A DNA stretch of 64,000 bases from Purpureocillium takamizusanense (Eukaryota; Ascomycota; Sordariomycetes; Hypocreales; Ophiocordycipitaceae): assembly GCF_022605165.1 (NCBI RefSeq), contig NC_063068.1:1984001-2048000 (forward strand), written 5' to 3'. Under the pieces are notes generated by a model. It had not been told where the DNA came from. It made no database searches and saw only the letters and a program-made list of their open reading frames with translations. Shown one piece after another: positions 20,948 to 32,523 of the stretch. The first letter of the stretch is position 1; every line of letters begins with the position of its first letter. Made by a program: the position numbers and the translations under genes.

Positions 20948-22899
20948 TCAGCCAACGTACTGGGGGTGTCGCAGGTGTTCGTGCTCGGCGGCGCGCTTCC
21001 TCTCAAGCCTAATCTTGGCCGCCTCAGTTCCGTCGTCGGGGTGGGCCATCTCCTTGAACCATGGATGATTGAGCGCCTCCTTGGCGGTGATGCGTTGAGC
21101 AGGATCGTAAACGAAAATCTTCCCCAACAAATCAAGGAAATTTTTAAGGAACGTCGTGTTCGAAGGGATAATATCCTGCGGTAAGTTAGCCACAGGTCTA
21201 GGGCCACCGCCCATGAGTCTCCAAGGATGTACGTACGTGTAGCTGCTTCATGGCCTTGACAAATCGCCGAGAGCCACGAGTCGTATCCGGCGTCGGATAA
21301 TCGAGCTTGAGTCGCTTGAAATACCTTAAAAGATTGTCAGTCTGGTCAACGTTGGGTGATGGTGTCTCCGAGGCATACTTGGATGCGGGGTTCCCGCCAC
21401 TCCGGGTCGACATCTTGTTGACTGCCTGAACAAGGTGGGAGTCGATCCTACGGCCGACAACAGCCTCCATCATAGCGAGGTGCTCCAAGTTGTCGTGCGT
21501 TTGAAATAGAGCATCCCCGGTGAAGAACTCGACCAGGATGCAGCCGATGCTCCAAATATCGCAAGGATAGGACCAGCCCAGCCCAAGAATGATCTCGGGG
21601 GCCCGGTAGTGGCGCGTGGACACGACCGAGCTGTGGTATTCGTCCTGGAAAGTGGCCGAACCAAAGTCAATCAGTCTGATTTCCGTGTCCAGGAGCACCC
21701 GGCGCTGTGTGGCCTGGCGGTTTATAGTTGTAGACGATGATGGAATCTTGCGGTTATACGTGAACGTCTGGTAGCTGCTGTCGCACAACAAGATGTTTTC
21801 GGGTTTGAGATCGGTATGGATCAAGTTCAAATCGTGCAGGACTAGACAGGGTCAGTACGTGTGACAGCTGAACAGTGAACAAGTACCTACAGGCAACGCT
21901 CGTGAAGAGTTGACGAGCAAAACTCTGGATCTGGCTGTTTGGAAACGGCACGAAACCATTGCCCTTGAGAAAGTCAAAGACGCTCTGGCCCAGCAGGTCC
22001 ATGACGATGCAGATGTGCCCGCGATAATCGAAGCAATCTCGAAGGTGGATGCAGCGATTGCGGTTATCCTCGTCGTTTGCTTTTAACGTGGCCAGAACTC
22101 GGAGTTCAATCCGGGACGCATCGCGGTACTTTTGAACCGATCGGATGATCTTGACGGCAACGGACTTGTTGCGTCGCCGCTCACGGGCTTGAACAACCTT
22201 GCCGAAAGTTCCCTGTCCAAGAAGACGGGTGATTTGGTCTGCAGCGCCGTTAGTACCAGGCTGCGTAATGAGCAGACGATGGGAACTTACACTTTTCTGT
22301 CAAATCGGCGTCCGGGACGACGATGTAGTGACCGTCGTCATCATCAACTTTATGGTTTTTATCGTGATGCCGCTGGAGGAAAAAGCGTCAGCACTGTGCA
22401 TTCGATCGTGTGGGTGAGAGGGGAAGCGAGAATGTGCATTGGCGGGCTATTGAAAAAAAAAGAACAATAAACACTCACGTCATGGACGACCCGAACATGG
22501 ACCTCGGAGGCTTTTTTCGGCGGATACGCCGGTGGTTTGTAGGTGAAGAAAGGGTCACCAAGTCCATCGACGTCTCTTCGCTTGGCCTCGTTGGCAGCCT
22601 GCCGAGTGTTGCGCTTGCGTTTGAGCGGGGCCTGGGCATCATCGTATTGACTATTGGAGGAAAGCGACGTGGGTGCCGTGGTGTGCAGCGCTGAGTTGGT
22701 GCGGTCGCTTGATATGGTCGAACCGATGGGTGTGGTGTTTTGCAGCGGCGTGCTTGCGTGCGATCCGATATACTGTACGTGGTAGCCGGAGGCGGAGGGT
22801 CGGCTGGCGTCCGACCGGTCGTCCTTTCTCCTCTTCTTGGCTGCCGGCTGGGGCTGGGCGGGGAGAGCATCTCGAACGGCGGCGGCGGGTACGGCAGTT

Positions 22900-22931
<32 letters not shown>

Positions 22932-23507
22932 GGCGGCGGCGCCATTTGTGATTTTGCGGCCGGTATTGGCCTCGGGCTCGGGGGTGTCGTCAATGACGAT
23001 GATCTCCGAAGGCAGACCGTTGCGATAGAAACTGTTCCAATCGGGCTCGCGGGATCGGCGGCGCTTCCTTGAGGGCTGGTCTCCCGCCATGGCTGAGGCC
23101 GTGTAGGGCTCGCCGTGGCGAGGCACTGGGGGCGGGTTCTGATCGTCGACGGCGTCCGGGTGATGATGGTGGTGATGGCCGGGTTGGCCACGGGTGTGGT
23201 TGTGGTGGTTGTGGGGAGGGGGACGGGGCGCTGACGATTGGGACGTGGCTACGCCATCCGCCGCAGCAGAGCCCGCGGCGATAGGCGGGTAAAGGGTGGT
23301 GACGAGACGCGAGGACGACGGGGTCGAGGGTGCCGCGGGCGGCAGAAGCGAGCTCGAAGCGGTAGCGGCGACTGGGCCGCGATAGTTGGGACCGTGGACA
23401 ACGGGCGAGTTGGCGGCGTGAGGCTGGTGCGGATACGCGGAGTGATGGTAGTGTGTGTGTGAATGGTAGCGAGGAAGCGTAGCGACGGCCGTCGTGGGCG
23501 TCGACAT
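20948..23507 (-). CDS. lkh1: LAMMER (CLK-type) dual-specificity protein kinase
   Basis: Six exons (23507-22479, 22372-22291, 22238-21891, 21841-21379, 21324-21237, 21175-20948), 745 residues. All introns are GT-AG; the second has a perfect TACTAAC branch site. Residues 1-340 are a disordered extension with His runs, a 12-residue Thr run encoded by a trinucleotide repeat, and basic clusters (RKRRRSR, KKRRKDD) that suggest nuclear import. The kinase domain starts near 371 with the glycine loop GQGTFG (378-383), Lys400, the LAMMER-specific IHTDLKPEN with catalytic Asp497, IDFGSA (Asp545) and the signature EHLAMME (606-612). It ends with the family-typical HPWFKEMA. Family members phosphorylate SR-type splicing factors and regulators of growth and morphogenesis. 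An in-frame ATG 39 codons upstream (23624) could lengthen the N-terminus. Confidence 0.95.
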
Positions 23508-26020
23508 GCTGCTCGCTGCGCGGTTTCCCCCTTGGCCGCGAGGTGCAGTCAGTCGGCGGGGGGGTCGTGGGCGTGCAGAGTGCGAGGCTGCTCCAACCTT
23601 GCGGACGTCGAGTGTCGTCTTCAAATGGGAACAGCAGTGGCGGGCCGCCTGACGAAGACGAGCAAGATGAATGCCTTGTCGAGGGGATGATGCCGGGCGA
23701 GAAACGGAACGGAGAGGAGGAGGCGGCGAGGGCGGTGGCTACGAAGAAAATAGAGGGCCGCCGAGAATGTGAGCCACCAGCACCACAAGCCGACAGCACA
23801 GGATGGGACAACCTTCCAGGTAGGTTACTTGGGCGGTGGGCGTGGTGCGCTGCGCCGGTGATGCTGCGCGGGCACTGTACGGTAGGCCAGGCCCGGCGGG
23901 GGGGCAGCTGGCAGAGGGCAGCGAGTGGCCCAGTCACGTCGATTTCCCAGGCAGCCGATGGGGTCAGGCAGACAGACCACTCACTGGTGAGCTTGACCTA
24001 CAGCCTACGGCCAGGGTGCAGTCGGGCCCTACGATCGCTGTAGATCCGCTGGAGCGACCACAGCTGGTGGTCTGCGCTGGACTGCCCGACTGACGGGAGG
24101 TGTGGGCTGAGGTGCCCAGGCAAGCCAGGTCAGTGATCTGGGCCAGGCCGCACGCGGAGGCGGCGGCGGCGGCGGTTTGGCTTTGGCTCGGTTTGGGTTT
24201 GTTTGGTTTAGCGGTGGATTGCGGCAGGCGCTGCATGCCCTGGTTGGCCCCGCCGGCTCAGAAGGGGAGGGGGGGGGACGCCGAGCGTTGCAACTTGGAA
24301 CTGACGGACGGGAGACGTCCGTCACCAGCCAGCCAGCCAGGTGACGGGATCCCGTCCTCGTTGGGGCCAGGTCCTGTACAGTGCGCGCAACATTATTAGT
24401 ACAACCTGCTGGCGAGCGAACGCTGCTCGTCGATTTGCATGGCATTTCTGTGGCACGAGCGAGCCACGCGCGCGCACCCGCCACCAACCCCCCCTTCAAC
24501 GCTTTCGCGTCCCGCCTAAATTCTACAGTGCCCAGGTACCCAGTAGTTGCCCTGCCTCGTTTCTGAATCCTGACGTGGATCTTCTCCCACGACTCGGTGT
24601 TGACGGGCGGCGCGCCTTGTTGATGGCATGCTGGGTCTAAATTGGGCCATCGTCGCCGACACGGCAAGGGTTTCCTCATTTCGGGGTCGCCCATGTCTTG
24701 GCCCCAGGAAAGGAAAAAAAGGGTGCCTCAGGGCAGGCAGGGTCCGGGCTTGGGTGAGCTGATCCATTCATTGCCCCGAGCGAGGGAAGGAGGGGGGCAG
24801 ACCAGCCAGACCCAAAAAATCCATCGCCTGTGATGAGGCAAACGACCGTGCTGATGCGGAGGTCGCCACACGGTGCTGACCGGACAGTTTCGCCTCCCAC
24901 GCCTGCGCTCGCCTCGGCCAGTCAGTCGCTCGCTCGCGTCAGAGCGTCTTGGTGGTCCCCCACAGTCCGGGACTGGTAGAGCCCAGTTGATGCGATCCCA
25001 CGGATGTGAGAGAGGTGCGCGTCGAGGCGGGCGGGGATGCCTCACCAGCTGGTTTATTAGTACGTAGGAGCGATGGAAGCAGCGGCGCCCCAGCCCAGGG
25101 CACTCGCGTCACAACACGAAGGCGCGGGCTTGAACGGCACCAGACCTCACCGAGTCACGAAACGCTCACCGCGGCGTGCGTGCCACCTACGGCCAGCCGG
25201 CCGGCCCTGGTTTTATTAGGTATCATCCTACTTGGTAGAGGGGCAACCACCACACACACGCAAACACATGCACGCACGCAGGCACACACACACACACACC
25301 ACACCGTTCTCCGCGTGACGGAACCACCCGCGGGTGGATGATGGCCGCACTGGATGGCAGGCGAGGAGGAGCCATGCCCATCACGCACCTCGCACCAAAG
25401 GGGCGGGCGTGACGGGACCTGTTTGGCAAACTCGCATGTGTCTCGCACGCATGGCATCGCCCGCCATCGGTCTGCTTTCTCCCGCCGCCCAAGATGTCGG
25501 CACTGGTCATGTCCGCGAGCCAAAGGCAGTCAGCCCCGCAGAGGGGGGCACACAGGGCGTTGGCATATGGCACAAGCAATAGGCGAGAGGAGAAAAGGCG
25601 GACGGCGGAATCGCGTCGACCCGCGGGGCTGCCGAGTTTTGGCGGCGGCGCATGAGGTGCCGGGACATGACCTTTGTCGTGCGTGCCATCATGCCAATGC
25701 CACTCTCAATGCCAATGCCTTGCCATGCCTGCCACGCCACGGCAATGAGGTGAGAATGCCTACAGGTACTAAGGTACCTCCAATACTCGTCCCGGGTATG
25801 GGTGACCGCACGGCATTGACTGACTGGACCGTGTCGGCTGTGCTGAGGCGCCGCGGCGCGTCCATGTCCCAATCGGTAGCGGGCAGTGCTGGTCATTCGC
25901 GATCCGCTGGGGGGGCCCTTCAGCCGGACACTGTAAAGCGGCTTTTGGGCACCCGGGTCGCGACATGAGGCCAGGGAGCAGTCCAGCCACGACCGCGTGA
26001 GTTTCAACCCCGCACGTGTT

Positions 26021-26042
26021 TGATGATGATGATGATGATGAT
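26021..26042. repeat. (TGA)n trinucleotide microsatellite
   Basis: About seven perfect TGA units followed by TGCTGCTGTTGCTG, in intergenic DNA. Confidence 0.9.
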
Positions 26043-26805
26043 GCTGCTGTTGCTGTAGCGGTTGCTGTCACAGTACTACCCAGAGATTTATTGCCAATGG
26101 AAGACGGTCAACACAGGGAGGGCATTAGATTGCTGCGTGCTCACGCCAAGTCCACCTAGGTAGAGGTACTAAGATTAGTACCCCAAGAGCCCAAGTGCGA
26201 GTACCTCTAGAACCGCAACTGGGCACCACACCGTCCCGCGTGTGCAGCCCGCCCACCCACCGGCCAGGCCGTTCACACACAGGCATGACAGGATTGGCGT
26301 GCGCACGGGGTACTGTGTAGTACTCGTGCCTACAGCGGGCCACGCGTGCCCGGACGGCCGTCGCCATGTAGTAATGAACGAACGACCCCCGACACTTGGA
26401 GCGTGGTGACGTTGATACTCCAGCGAAAGAATGGGGCGGGCACCGAGAAAACCCCAGGCCGCCGTCGAGTCGAGTCGTGTCCAGTCCCGTCGAAGCGACC
26501 CGCGGTCGTGGTCCGTCCATCCGTGTGTCGGCTGGGCTGGGCAGAAACGTGTCGAATCGAATGCACGGAGGCATCAGCGGCCTTTGTCGCGCGCGCGGGC
26601 ACTCGCGCATCCGCCGTGTCAGCCCGCCCGAACAGCCCAGCCCAGTTCAGCCAATGCGTTGTTGCGGTCGTCTTCTCTTTCTTTCTCTTCTGGAGCCTTG
26701 AATGATGCAATTGGAATCCGTGGAGCGCGAGCCCCCCTTGCCAGCCAGAGCACGTCCTGCAGGCTGCTCTAACTACTCCCCAGACCACATGTGCGAGCTA
26801 TATTC

Positions 26806-26832
26806 CTCTCTCTCTCTCTCTCTCTCTCTCTC
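26806..26832. repeat. (CT)n microsatellite
   Basis: Perfect pyrimidine dinucleotide run continuing into CCCCCTCTCCCGCCCCCC. Polypyrimidine tracts like this are common in fungal promoters. Confidence 0.9.
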
Positions 26833-27978
26833 CCCCTCTCCCGCCCCCCCTCCTATCCGAGGGATCTAGGAAGCGCGCACGTCTCGTTGCTCGCTCACCG
26901 CGTGGAGTCGAGTCGGGTCGGGTCGGGTCGTGTCCCATGCTCAATGTGCGAGACATCATGGTGTTCCAGGCTGTTGTTGGTGGTGTTCCTTCCCCGCTAA
27001 GCACTGTCCAGTACTAGGTAAGGTATGCATGTCACTGCCGAGCCACTGGCGGGCGCCCCCCAGTGCCCAGGCGTCCTGTCCAGCGAGTTTGGCCGGGATG
27101 CTCGCTACTACACGGCGGCACGGAACGGAACCGCAAGTTCTTAGGCGCGGTCGCAGGGACAGCTCAACACCCTCAGTGCTGCCGCATTTCCCAGAACGAC
27201 AACAAGTGTTGGGCCTTGGATGGCTGGAGTATTTGTTCCTCAATCTGGGAAACAAATGTTTCATCGGCAAGCGCTTCCTCTTGCCGAGTACCGCCAGCCG
27301 GAGCTTGCCCCGTACAGTGGACTGGCGGCCCAGCGGTCGGCACAGGCCCAAGGGCCGAGACCAAGTGTCGCATCCTCCTCCACCATACCTCCGCTCTCGC
27401 TATCAACCGGGCGACCTACCAGGGATCGACCATCAATTCACGAGAGCTGCAGCCACCGCTTCGTGTTATAACTACAGCCCCAGCCCCAACTTCAGGAGGA
27501 GCTTGATGCCTTGATTCTTTCCGCCATTGTCCCCCCATTCTCCGGGGTGTTGCGAGAGCGGTTTCATATACCAACGCCGCCGCCCAGGCCCCGCGCGCCT
27601 CCCATGCCTCTCCGCGCCCGTGGCTCAAGCTTGCAGTCCTGCTGCTACATGCTTACATGGACACGACGGCACGATACAGTGCGGTACAGGACGATGTTTT
27701 GCAATGCATAGAAAGTTGGGCTTCTGTTGCCAAGGGGGCATTGCTCATTCTATTTACGGGGTGCGAAACAGGTTCCCGCACAACCACCTCAGAATGCTTC
27801 TCAAGCATCTCGCCGTAAAACTGATACACAATGGCAAATATGCTCACCTGTTAAATACAACTCAACTCGCTCGCGCGTTGCAAAAAAAGTTCAAAGTCCG
27901 TACGTACGTAGTACAACGAGTCTTCTTGAGGCGCTCCTCTTCTGCGATCGGTACATACGGTCCCTCCCATCCAACAAC

Positions 27979-28551
27979 ATGCATGCCTCCACGTTCCTTG
28001 TGGCGCTCGCCGCCATAGGATGCCATGCAGCCACCATCCCAGCATCCTCATCGAGCGACGCCGCCGCCGCCGCCGCCACCCACAATCCTCTTGACAGACG
28101 CGACAACTACTCCTACTTCGGCGACTGGCCCTTCTCGCACTGCGGCTGCAGCAACAAGCTCAACGAAAAGGACACCGACAACGCCGTCAACGCCCTCAAG
28201 GAGCAGCTCAAGAGCGGCCCGCGCTTCGGCTTCAAGTCCTTCTACAGCATCAGCGGCTCCGTCGTCGCCTTTGTCTGTCGCTGGAGGCCCAGCAACCAGG
28301 AGCCGCTGACCCTGGCCACCGTCGAGCCTATACTGCCCGTCATCGCGGAGCGCTGTGGCGCCTACATCGCCGGCACCGTCGCCGGGGCGCACCCAGAGAA
28401 GGACCCCGGCTTCGGGTACGGCTTCTGGGTCGGATACATGGAGTACAGAGAGGGTCTTGACTTTTGCCAAGGCGCCAACTCCTCCCCTGCGCGCGACTGT
28501 CCGACGGGGCTGGCTTCAGCGTTATCAATTCCGCCAAATCGACCCCAGTGA
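27979..28551 (+). CDS. Small secreted cysteine-containing protein
   Basis: Single open frame of 190 residues; the chosen ATG has A at -3 and begins a signal peptide (MHASTFLVALAAIGCHA, likely cut before ATIPA). A dibasic site (LDRRDNYSYF) at about residue 40 suggests Kex2-type processing. The mature part has six cysteines (HCGC, VCRW, RCGA, FCQG, DCPT), enough for three disulfides, and aromatic/Gly-rich motifs (GFGYGFWVGYMEYREGLDFC). I do not recognise the family; size and composition fit secreted fungal effector-like or antimicrobial-type proteins, which is inference. The final 15 residues are doubtful. After a GCGCGCG run another frame reads GAGFSVINSAKSTPVTTVTV and looks equally protein-like, so the 3' end may involve a small frameshift or splice. 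The gene stands alone and converges on the sideroflexin gene. Confidence 0.75.
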   Translation: MHASTFLVALAAIGCHAATIPASSSSDAAAAAATHNPLDRRDNYSYFGDWPFSHCGCSNKLNEKDTDNAVNALKEQLKSGPRFGFKSFYSISGSVVAFVCRWRPSNQEPLTLATVEPILPVIAERCGAYIAGTVAGAHPEKDPGFGYGFWVGYMEYREGLDFCQGANSSPARDCPTGLASALSIPPNRPQ

Positions 28552-29221
28552 CAACAGTCACCGTGATCAGGAGGTATATTGTAGGGATGATAGAATTATC
28601 GTGTACGAATTAATACATAGCGGGCACCAAGCACGCTATCGGCCAACAAAGCACTCATTCTCTTCTCGTCACCATCCACCATCAACCTCCTGTCCCTCGC
28701 GGACCCATTGGGTTCTTCGTATATAGTGGCGTGGTACGTTTCCTGAGCGTTCAGCCCTCCGTCGGCAAGCCCGTGAACCGCCAACGTCATCCCCAACTCC
28801 GCCCCATCTGTTAGCAGGAACCTCCATCGAGGCCCACCCATCTTGGCTGTGGTGGCGACTCCGAAGCCACCCTGCCTGCGTTGTTGGCGGGCAAACAGCC
28901 TGCGCTCCACCGGGCTTGCATCTTGCCTGTATGCCTGGGCACCATCGACTTATCCGGAGCACATCTTGTATGTAATAATCTATATACCTTGATTTATGTG
29001 CATCACGCATCTCCCTTCACCTAAGGAGCGCACGAGGATGCAATTATAACTAGCATCAGATCCTCCCAATCGTTGCTACAACTTTGGTAGCTTCCGTCAG
29101 CCGCGCCAGGCTCCCCATCTATGCTCTCTATGCTGCGTGATGTCTCTCCTTCCTGCCCGGGCGTCTCCTTCGACTACCGCTGGAAAGATGCCGCCCGGAG
29201 TGACGAACATCCCAACCTCTC
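28552..29221. other. Convergent 3' region between secreted protein and sideroflexin
   Basis: AT-rich relative to its flanks, with several possible poly(A) signals on both strands. No gene is supported. Confidence 0.55.
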
Positions 29222-30479
29222 TCACAGACCGCGGTTGAACCAGACATTGCCGCCGGAACCGCCCTTGCCGCGGAACTCTTCCTCGAGGCTATCTGCAGAA
29301 ATCTGCTGCTGCTGCGGAAAGACGGCCAACGCCAGCGGCAGAACCGCAAACGACGTGGCAGCGATGAGACCTAGGTTGAGCCCTATAGGGATCGTCGTAG
29401 CCACGCGGGGTCTCGCCTTCACCCATTCCTTCTCCATCAGACTCCTATACCAGGATGCCTTTTGCTGTATGTAGTAGAGGACCATGGGCGGTATAATCAT
29501 GACCGGGCTGCTGTTGAAGACGCGGCTGGCAGCCGTCTCGTAGACAGCAATCTTGGCTGCCTTTTGGCTCCGGCCTAGGGACGGCACATCGCGCTCCGAC
29601 TTGCCCTCCTCCTCCAGCTTCTTCTTTTCCGCATCGGAGAGAACCGGACGAACGTCGATGCCAGTCTCGATCTCGCCGCGTCGCATGAGATACGCGTTGA
29701 GAGCACCGGCCGATGCCACCGCCGCGAACGGGACGAGGCGCTTCAGAACGTTCCTCGTGCCGTCCGAGACGCGGAGCCTGGGCACCAGCCTGCTTAGACC
29801 CAGAGCCACCGAGCAAGACGCAGTAACGGCAATTGCGTACGACTTGGCAAGCATGGCGGTGGTCATGGGCGACGACTTGTTGGCGTTGGCGCTGTTGATG
29901 GCCACGTTGACGGACTGATTAGCCCATTGCCAGCCGATGGTCCCCACCGTACCCAGGCCGGGCTGGAGCATGCCTAGGGTAACGACCAGGTTCGTGATGA
30001 CGAAGGAGGACATTCGGAAGGGCAGGAAGACGGGTTCGCCGGTGTCTATTCGGCGTGGTCAGCATTGTGTCGAGTATATGGTCTGTTGGCGGCGGCCCGT
30101 ACCTGGATGCAGCGTCGAGTCGACAATCTTCTTCGCCTGCCATAGCTCCGGGGTCATGTGCTCCAGCTTGCCTGTCTTGTACTCCGTAACGAGCCTCTTG
30201 GCCCGTTCAAGTCCAGACGTGCCGGCGAGAAGCGTGCTGTGAACCAATTGACCGTTAGCATTCTTCCCCTAAGACGTTGTGGCACGATGCCGAACCCGCA
30301 AACAAGGCCGCAGAGGCAACAGCCACGACAGGGCTCCTCCCTCCCCACATCCCGTTTCCAAGCTCGCCAACGCACCTGGGGTCTGTTATTCCGATCGAGT
30401 GCCGCACGCGGCCCATGTACGTGCCCAGGTCATACTGCGAAACGGGCAGCTCGCGACTGCCGGGGAGCGACGACGACAT
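29222..30479 (-). CDS. fsf1: Sideroflexin (mitochondrial inner-membrane transporter family)
   Basis: Three exons (30479-30376, 30236-30103, 30045-29222), 353 residues. The N-terminus (SQYDLGTYMGRVRHSIGITDP) and the second exon (HMTPELWQAKKIVDSTLHP) match the family. The split Asp codon at residue 80 restores the HPDTGEPVFLPFRMSSF signature across the second intron. The rest has four to five hydrophobic segments (around FVITNLVVTLGMLQPGLG, AYAIAV-like, VMIIPPMVLYYIQ, LGLIAATSFAVLPLALAVF) and ends in VWFNRGL, close to the usual family end. Human SFXN1 and related members carry serine and other small substrates into mitochondria for one-carbon metabolism; the substrate here is inferred. Introns are GT-AG. 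Confidence 0.94.
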
Positions 30480-31116
30480 GGCGGCCACCGTCAGTCGAGG
30501 GCGCGGAGTCGAGGCGGATAGGCGGCGGGTGCCTAAGAGAAAAGTGTCGTGAGGTGACACGCCTCGAGGGTCGACTCCAGCCTCCAGAGACCGACGGGGT
30601 GGGAATGCCGGCGCGGGCGGTGAGCAAGGACAGTCAGGAAGTGCGTGCGTGCCACAGCAAGCCGAATAACGACGACGATAAGCGGCGGCTGCACGGTGAG
30701 GTGCAGTACCGATGTCGGCTTTTACCCAGCCCTGGAGCGGTGGGTGGGTTCGGCGTACCTGGCCCACAGCACCAGCAACCCCTTCAGTGCCCCGGCCTTT
30801 GTGGAAGGCAGATGGCAGGCAGGGCAGCCCCCACCACAGGGGCCCAGAGCCTGCAGCGTTAGCGTGTCGGGTCGACGTATCGAGACATTGAGGCGAGAAC
30901 GCGGGGCACGTCACGGAAACTTCCCCTTCCAGACAATGACAGCACCCGTGCATTCGAGCAATTGAGAGCATGACACGCTTCGATAAACTGCCACGGCTGT
31001 TGCAATCCCGAGAGGCCACAAGAAAAATCGACAAAAAAGTTCTCGACATGATGAGCCCGTGACTGACGAGCCAGCGACAAGGCAATCCAGCAAAAAAATT
31101 CTTGCACGTCTAACAA
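30480..31116. other. Upstream region of the sideroflexin gene
   Basis: Presumed promoter and leader of the minus-strand sideroflexin gene, bounded on the right by the tRNA 3' end. A minus-strand frame runs through here into the sideroflexin exon but has no family features. A TTTTTTG run at about 31032-31038 on the minus strand could serve as the tRNA's Pol III terminator. Confidence 0.5.
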
Positions 31117-31209
31117 CGACCACGCCAGGAGTCGAACCTGGAATCTCTAGAGAGCACGGTTGTGCAAGTTAACCGAAATCTAGCGCCTTAACCATTAGGC
31201 CACGCGGCC
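31117..31209 (-). tRNA. tRNA-Arg(TCG) with a 20-nt intron
   Basis: The minus strand folds as a cloverleaf. The acceptor GGCCGCG pairs with CGTGGTC (two G-T wobbles), with discriminator G. The D arm is GCCT/AGGC around AATGGTTA. The anticodon stem is CTAGA/TCTAG, the variable loop AGATT, and the T arm CCAGG-TTCGACT-CCTGG. The 27-nt anticodon loop means a 20-nt intron (TTAACTTGCACAACCGTGCT) sits after position 37, leaving loop TT-TCG-G-C. The mature tRNA is 73 nt before CCA addition and should read CGA arginine codons. It lies upstream of the sideroflexin gene on the same strand. Maturation would need the tRNA splicing endonuclease and the tRNase Z encoded elsewhere in this window. Confidence 0.93.
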
Positions 31210-32523
31210 ACATTTCACACACACCAATTAACTTGGTGCGAATGGAGACTTAGTGTACCGAGTTTCACGTTATTGTGCTACATATAGGCTAGGCCAGTTT
31301 GAGCATGTCCTGGGGCCCGTCTGAGACGAAGTGGTTGAGAGAATCACTCCAGCAATTTGTGTGCGGCGTCAAGTAACATACACAGGAGGTTCTGGAGGCA
31401 AATTTGTGCTGGGGACCTCCATGAACCTCGGTGGCGTTGGTGTCCACGGGCGCGAAAGCCCCGAGTCTGCCAGTGGATGCACAAAGGACAATATCTGTAG
31501 TATAAGCCTTGACAATGGAATGTGTCGATTCGGTCTTCCCGCGGGCTAAGTGATTGGCAAGTCGCAATGCTCTGCCGGATTTCAATGTTCTTTCATGCTG
31601 GCTCCGGAGTCCGGGGAACTATGGCAGTCGAAGTACGCCATGCCTTTGTTCTGGTCTTTGTTCTAAGTGGTCGCATCAGGCAGAGTCTATCCTACCCGCT
31701 TGCCTTCGTTCGTCAAACTGGTGTTTTATGCCGCGGCAGTCTCTAGTCCAGGCCATCATCAGGAGAGTCAAAAGCATTATATACTAACTACTTTCGTATA
31801 TACAAAGTATGAGGAAACGCAGAAGTTGACGATGAGTGTTTCCACAGTCTACCGGCGCTGACGCGCAAAGTGAAGAGCTATCGAGTCGACGCACCTCAAT
31901 GCAAGCAAATAGGCAACATCTTTTGAAAATCTCAGACTCAACGTCTCCTCATGCTGTTGCTAACCTGGGGAAGCCAAGCATCATTCACAGCGCCCTGATG
32001 CTGAGGGTTTGGGCACCAGCGCTGAGCGGACATGATAGGGATGGCCCGGGAGGATGGGCTCTCTCTTACACCTAGCAAGGGTGACTAGTTATCTAAGGTA
32101 TGTGTTCCAGGCAAGCGACGGTCAGACTGAACAGCGAGAGCGCTGACTTGGAGGAGGGCCTGAGGCTGCCACGCCCGCGTTACTGCGCCAGCTGCCCGCA
32201 CTCGCGCGCACTCGCACCGCCCACGTTCTACGACCTCTCAGCCCGCCCGCTCTCTGCTGCACGTGCTCCCTCTTCTTCTTTCTCTTTTCATTCTGTCCTC
32301 GTACCTTTTCATTCACGCGCACAAGATTCGCCCATGCACATGCACATACTCATACACGCATAAGCCTCCCCACGGAACTTCGGCGATACACCAAACTTCA
32401 CCTCTCTCCCGAAACTGTTTCCGTTTTCTGCTGCGGACGGAAGGCACACATTCTCTACCAGGGCGCGACCATAACTCACTCCTACCGTCGTTTGGCGCTT
32501 CCGGCGACCCTCGCGTGCCATCA
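31210..32523. other. Divergent region and leader of the GNAT-like gene
   Basis: No gene is supported in 31210-32100, which is AT-richer than average. From about 32250 the DNA is C/T-rich (CTCTTCTTCTTTCTCTTTTC), typical of a fungal 5' leader just before the coding start at 32524. Confidence 0.55.
32334..32363 (+). promoter_or_regulatory. Nine-codon upstream ORF in the GNAT-like gene leader
   Basis: ATG-CAC-ATG-CAC... reading MHMHILIHA then TAA, ending 160 nt before the main start, in the C/T-rich leader. Context at the first ATG is CCC. If the transcript starts upstream of it, it could lower translation of the main frame. Confidence 0.4.

Larger units (their letters stand above)
23508..27978. 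other. 4.5-kb region between divergent genes, no gene supported
   Basis: This is the largest empty stretch besides the right end. It separates the kinase promoter (minus strand) from the secreted-protein promoter (plus strand). I see many short overlapping frames but no domain, no convincing exon chain and no terminal repeats of a transposon. It contains microsatellites, CA-rich DNA near 25245-25300, GGGTC-type pentamer repeats near 26905-26935, and small palindromes such as AGGTACCT (25772-25779) and ACCTAGGT (26154-26161). Long promoters or non-coding transcripts are possible. Confidence 0.5.

Noticed and set aside
32263..32523. In-frame hydrophobic N-terminal extension of the GNAT-like gene
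   Set aside because: Starts at GTG in C/T-rich leader; looks like a signal peptide only because the leader is pyrimidine-rich.
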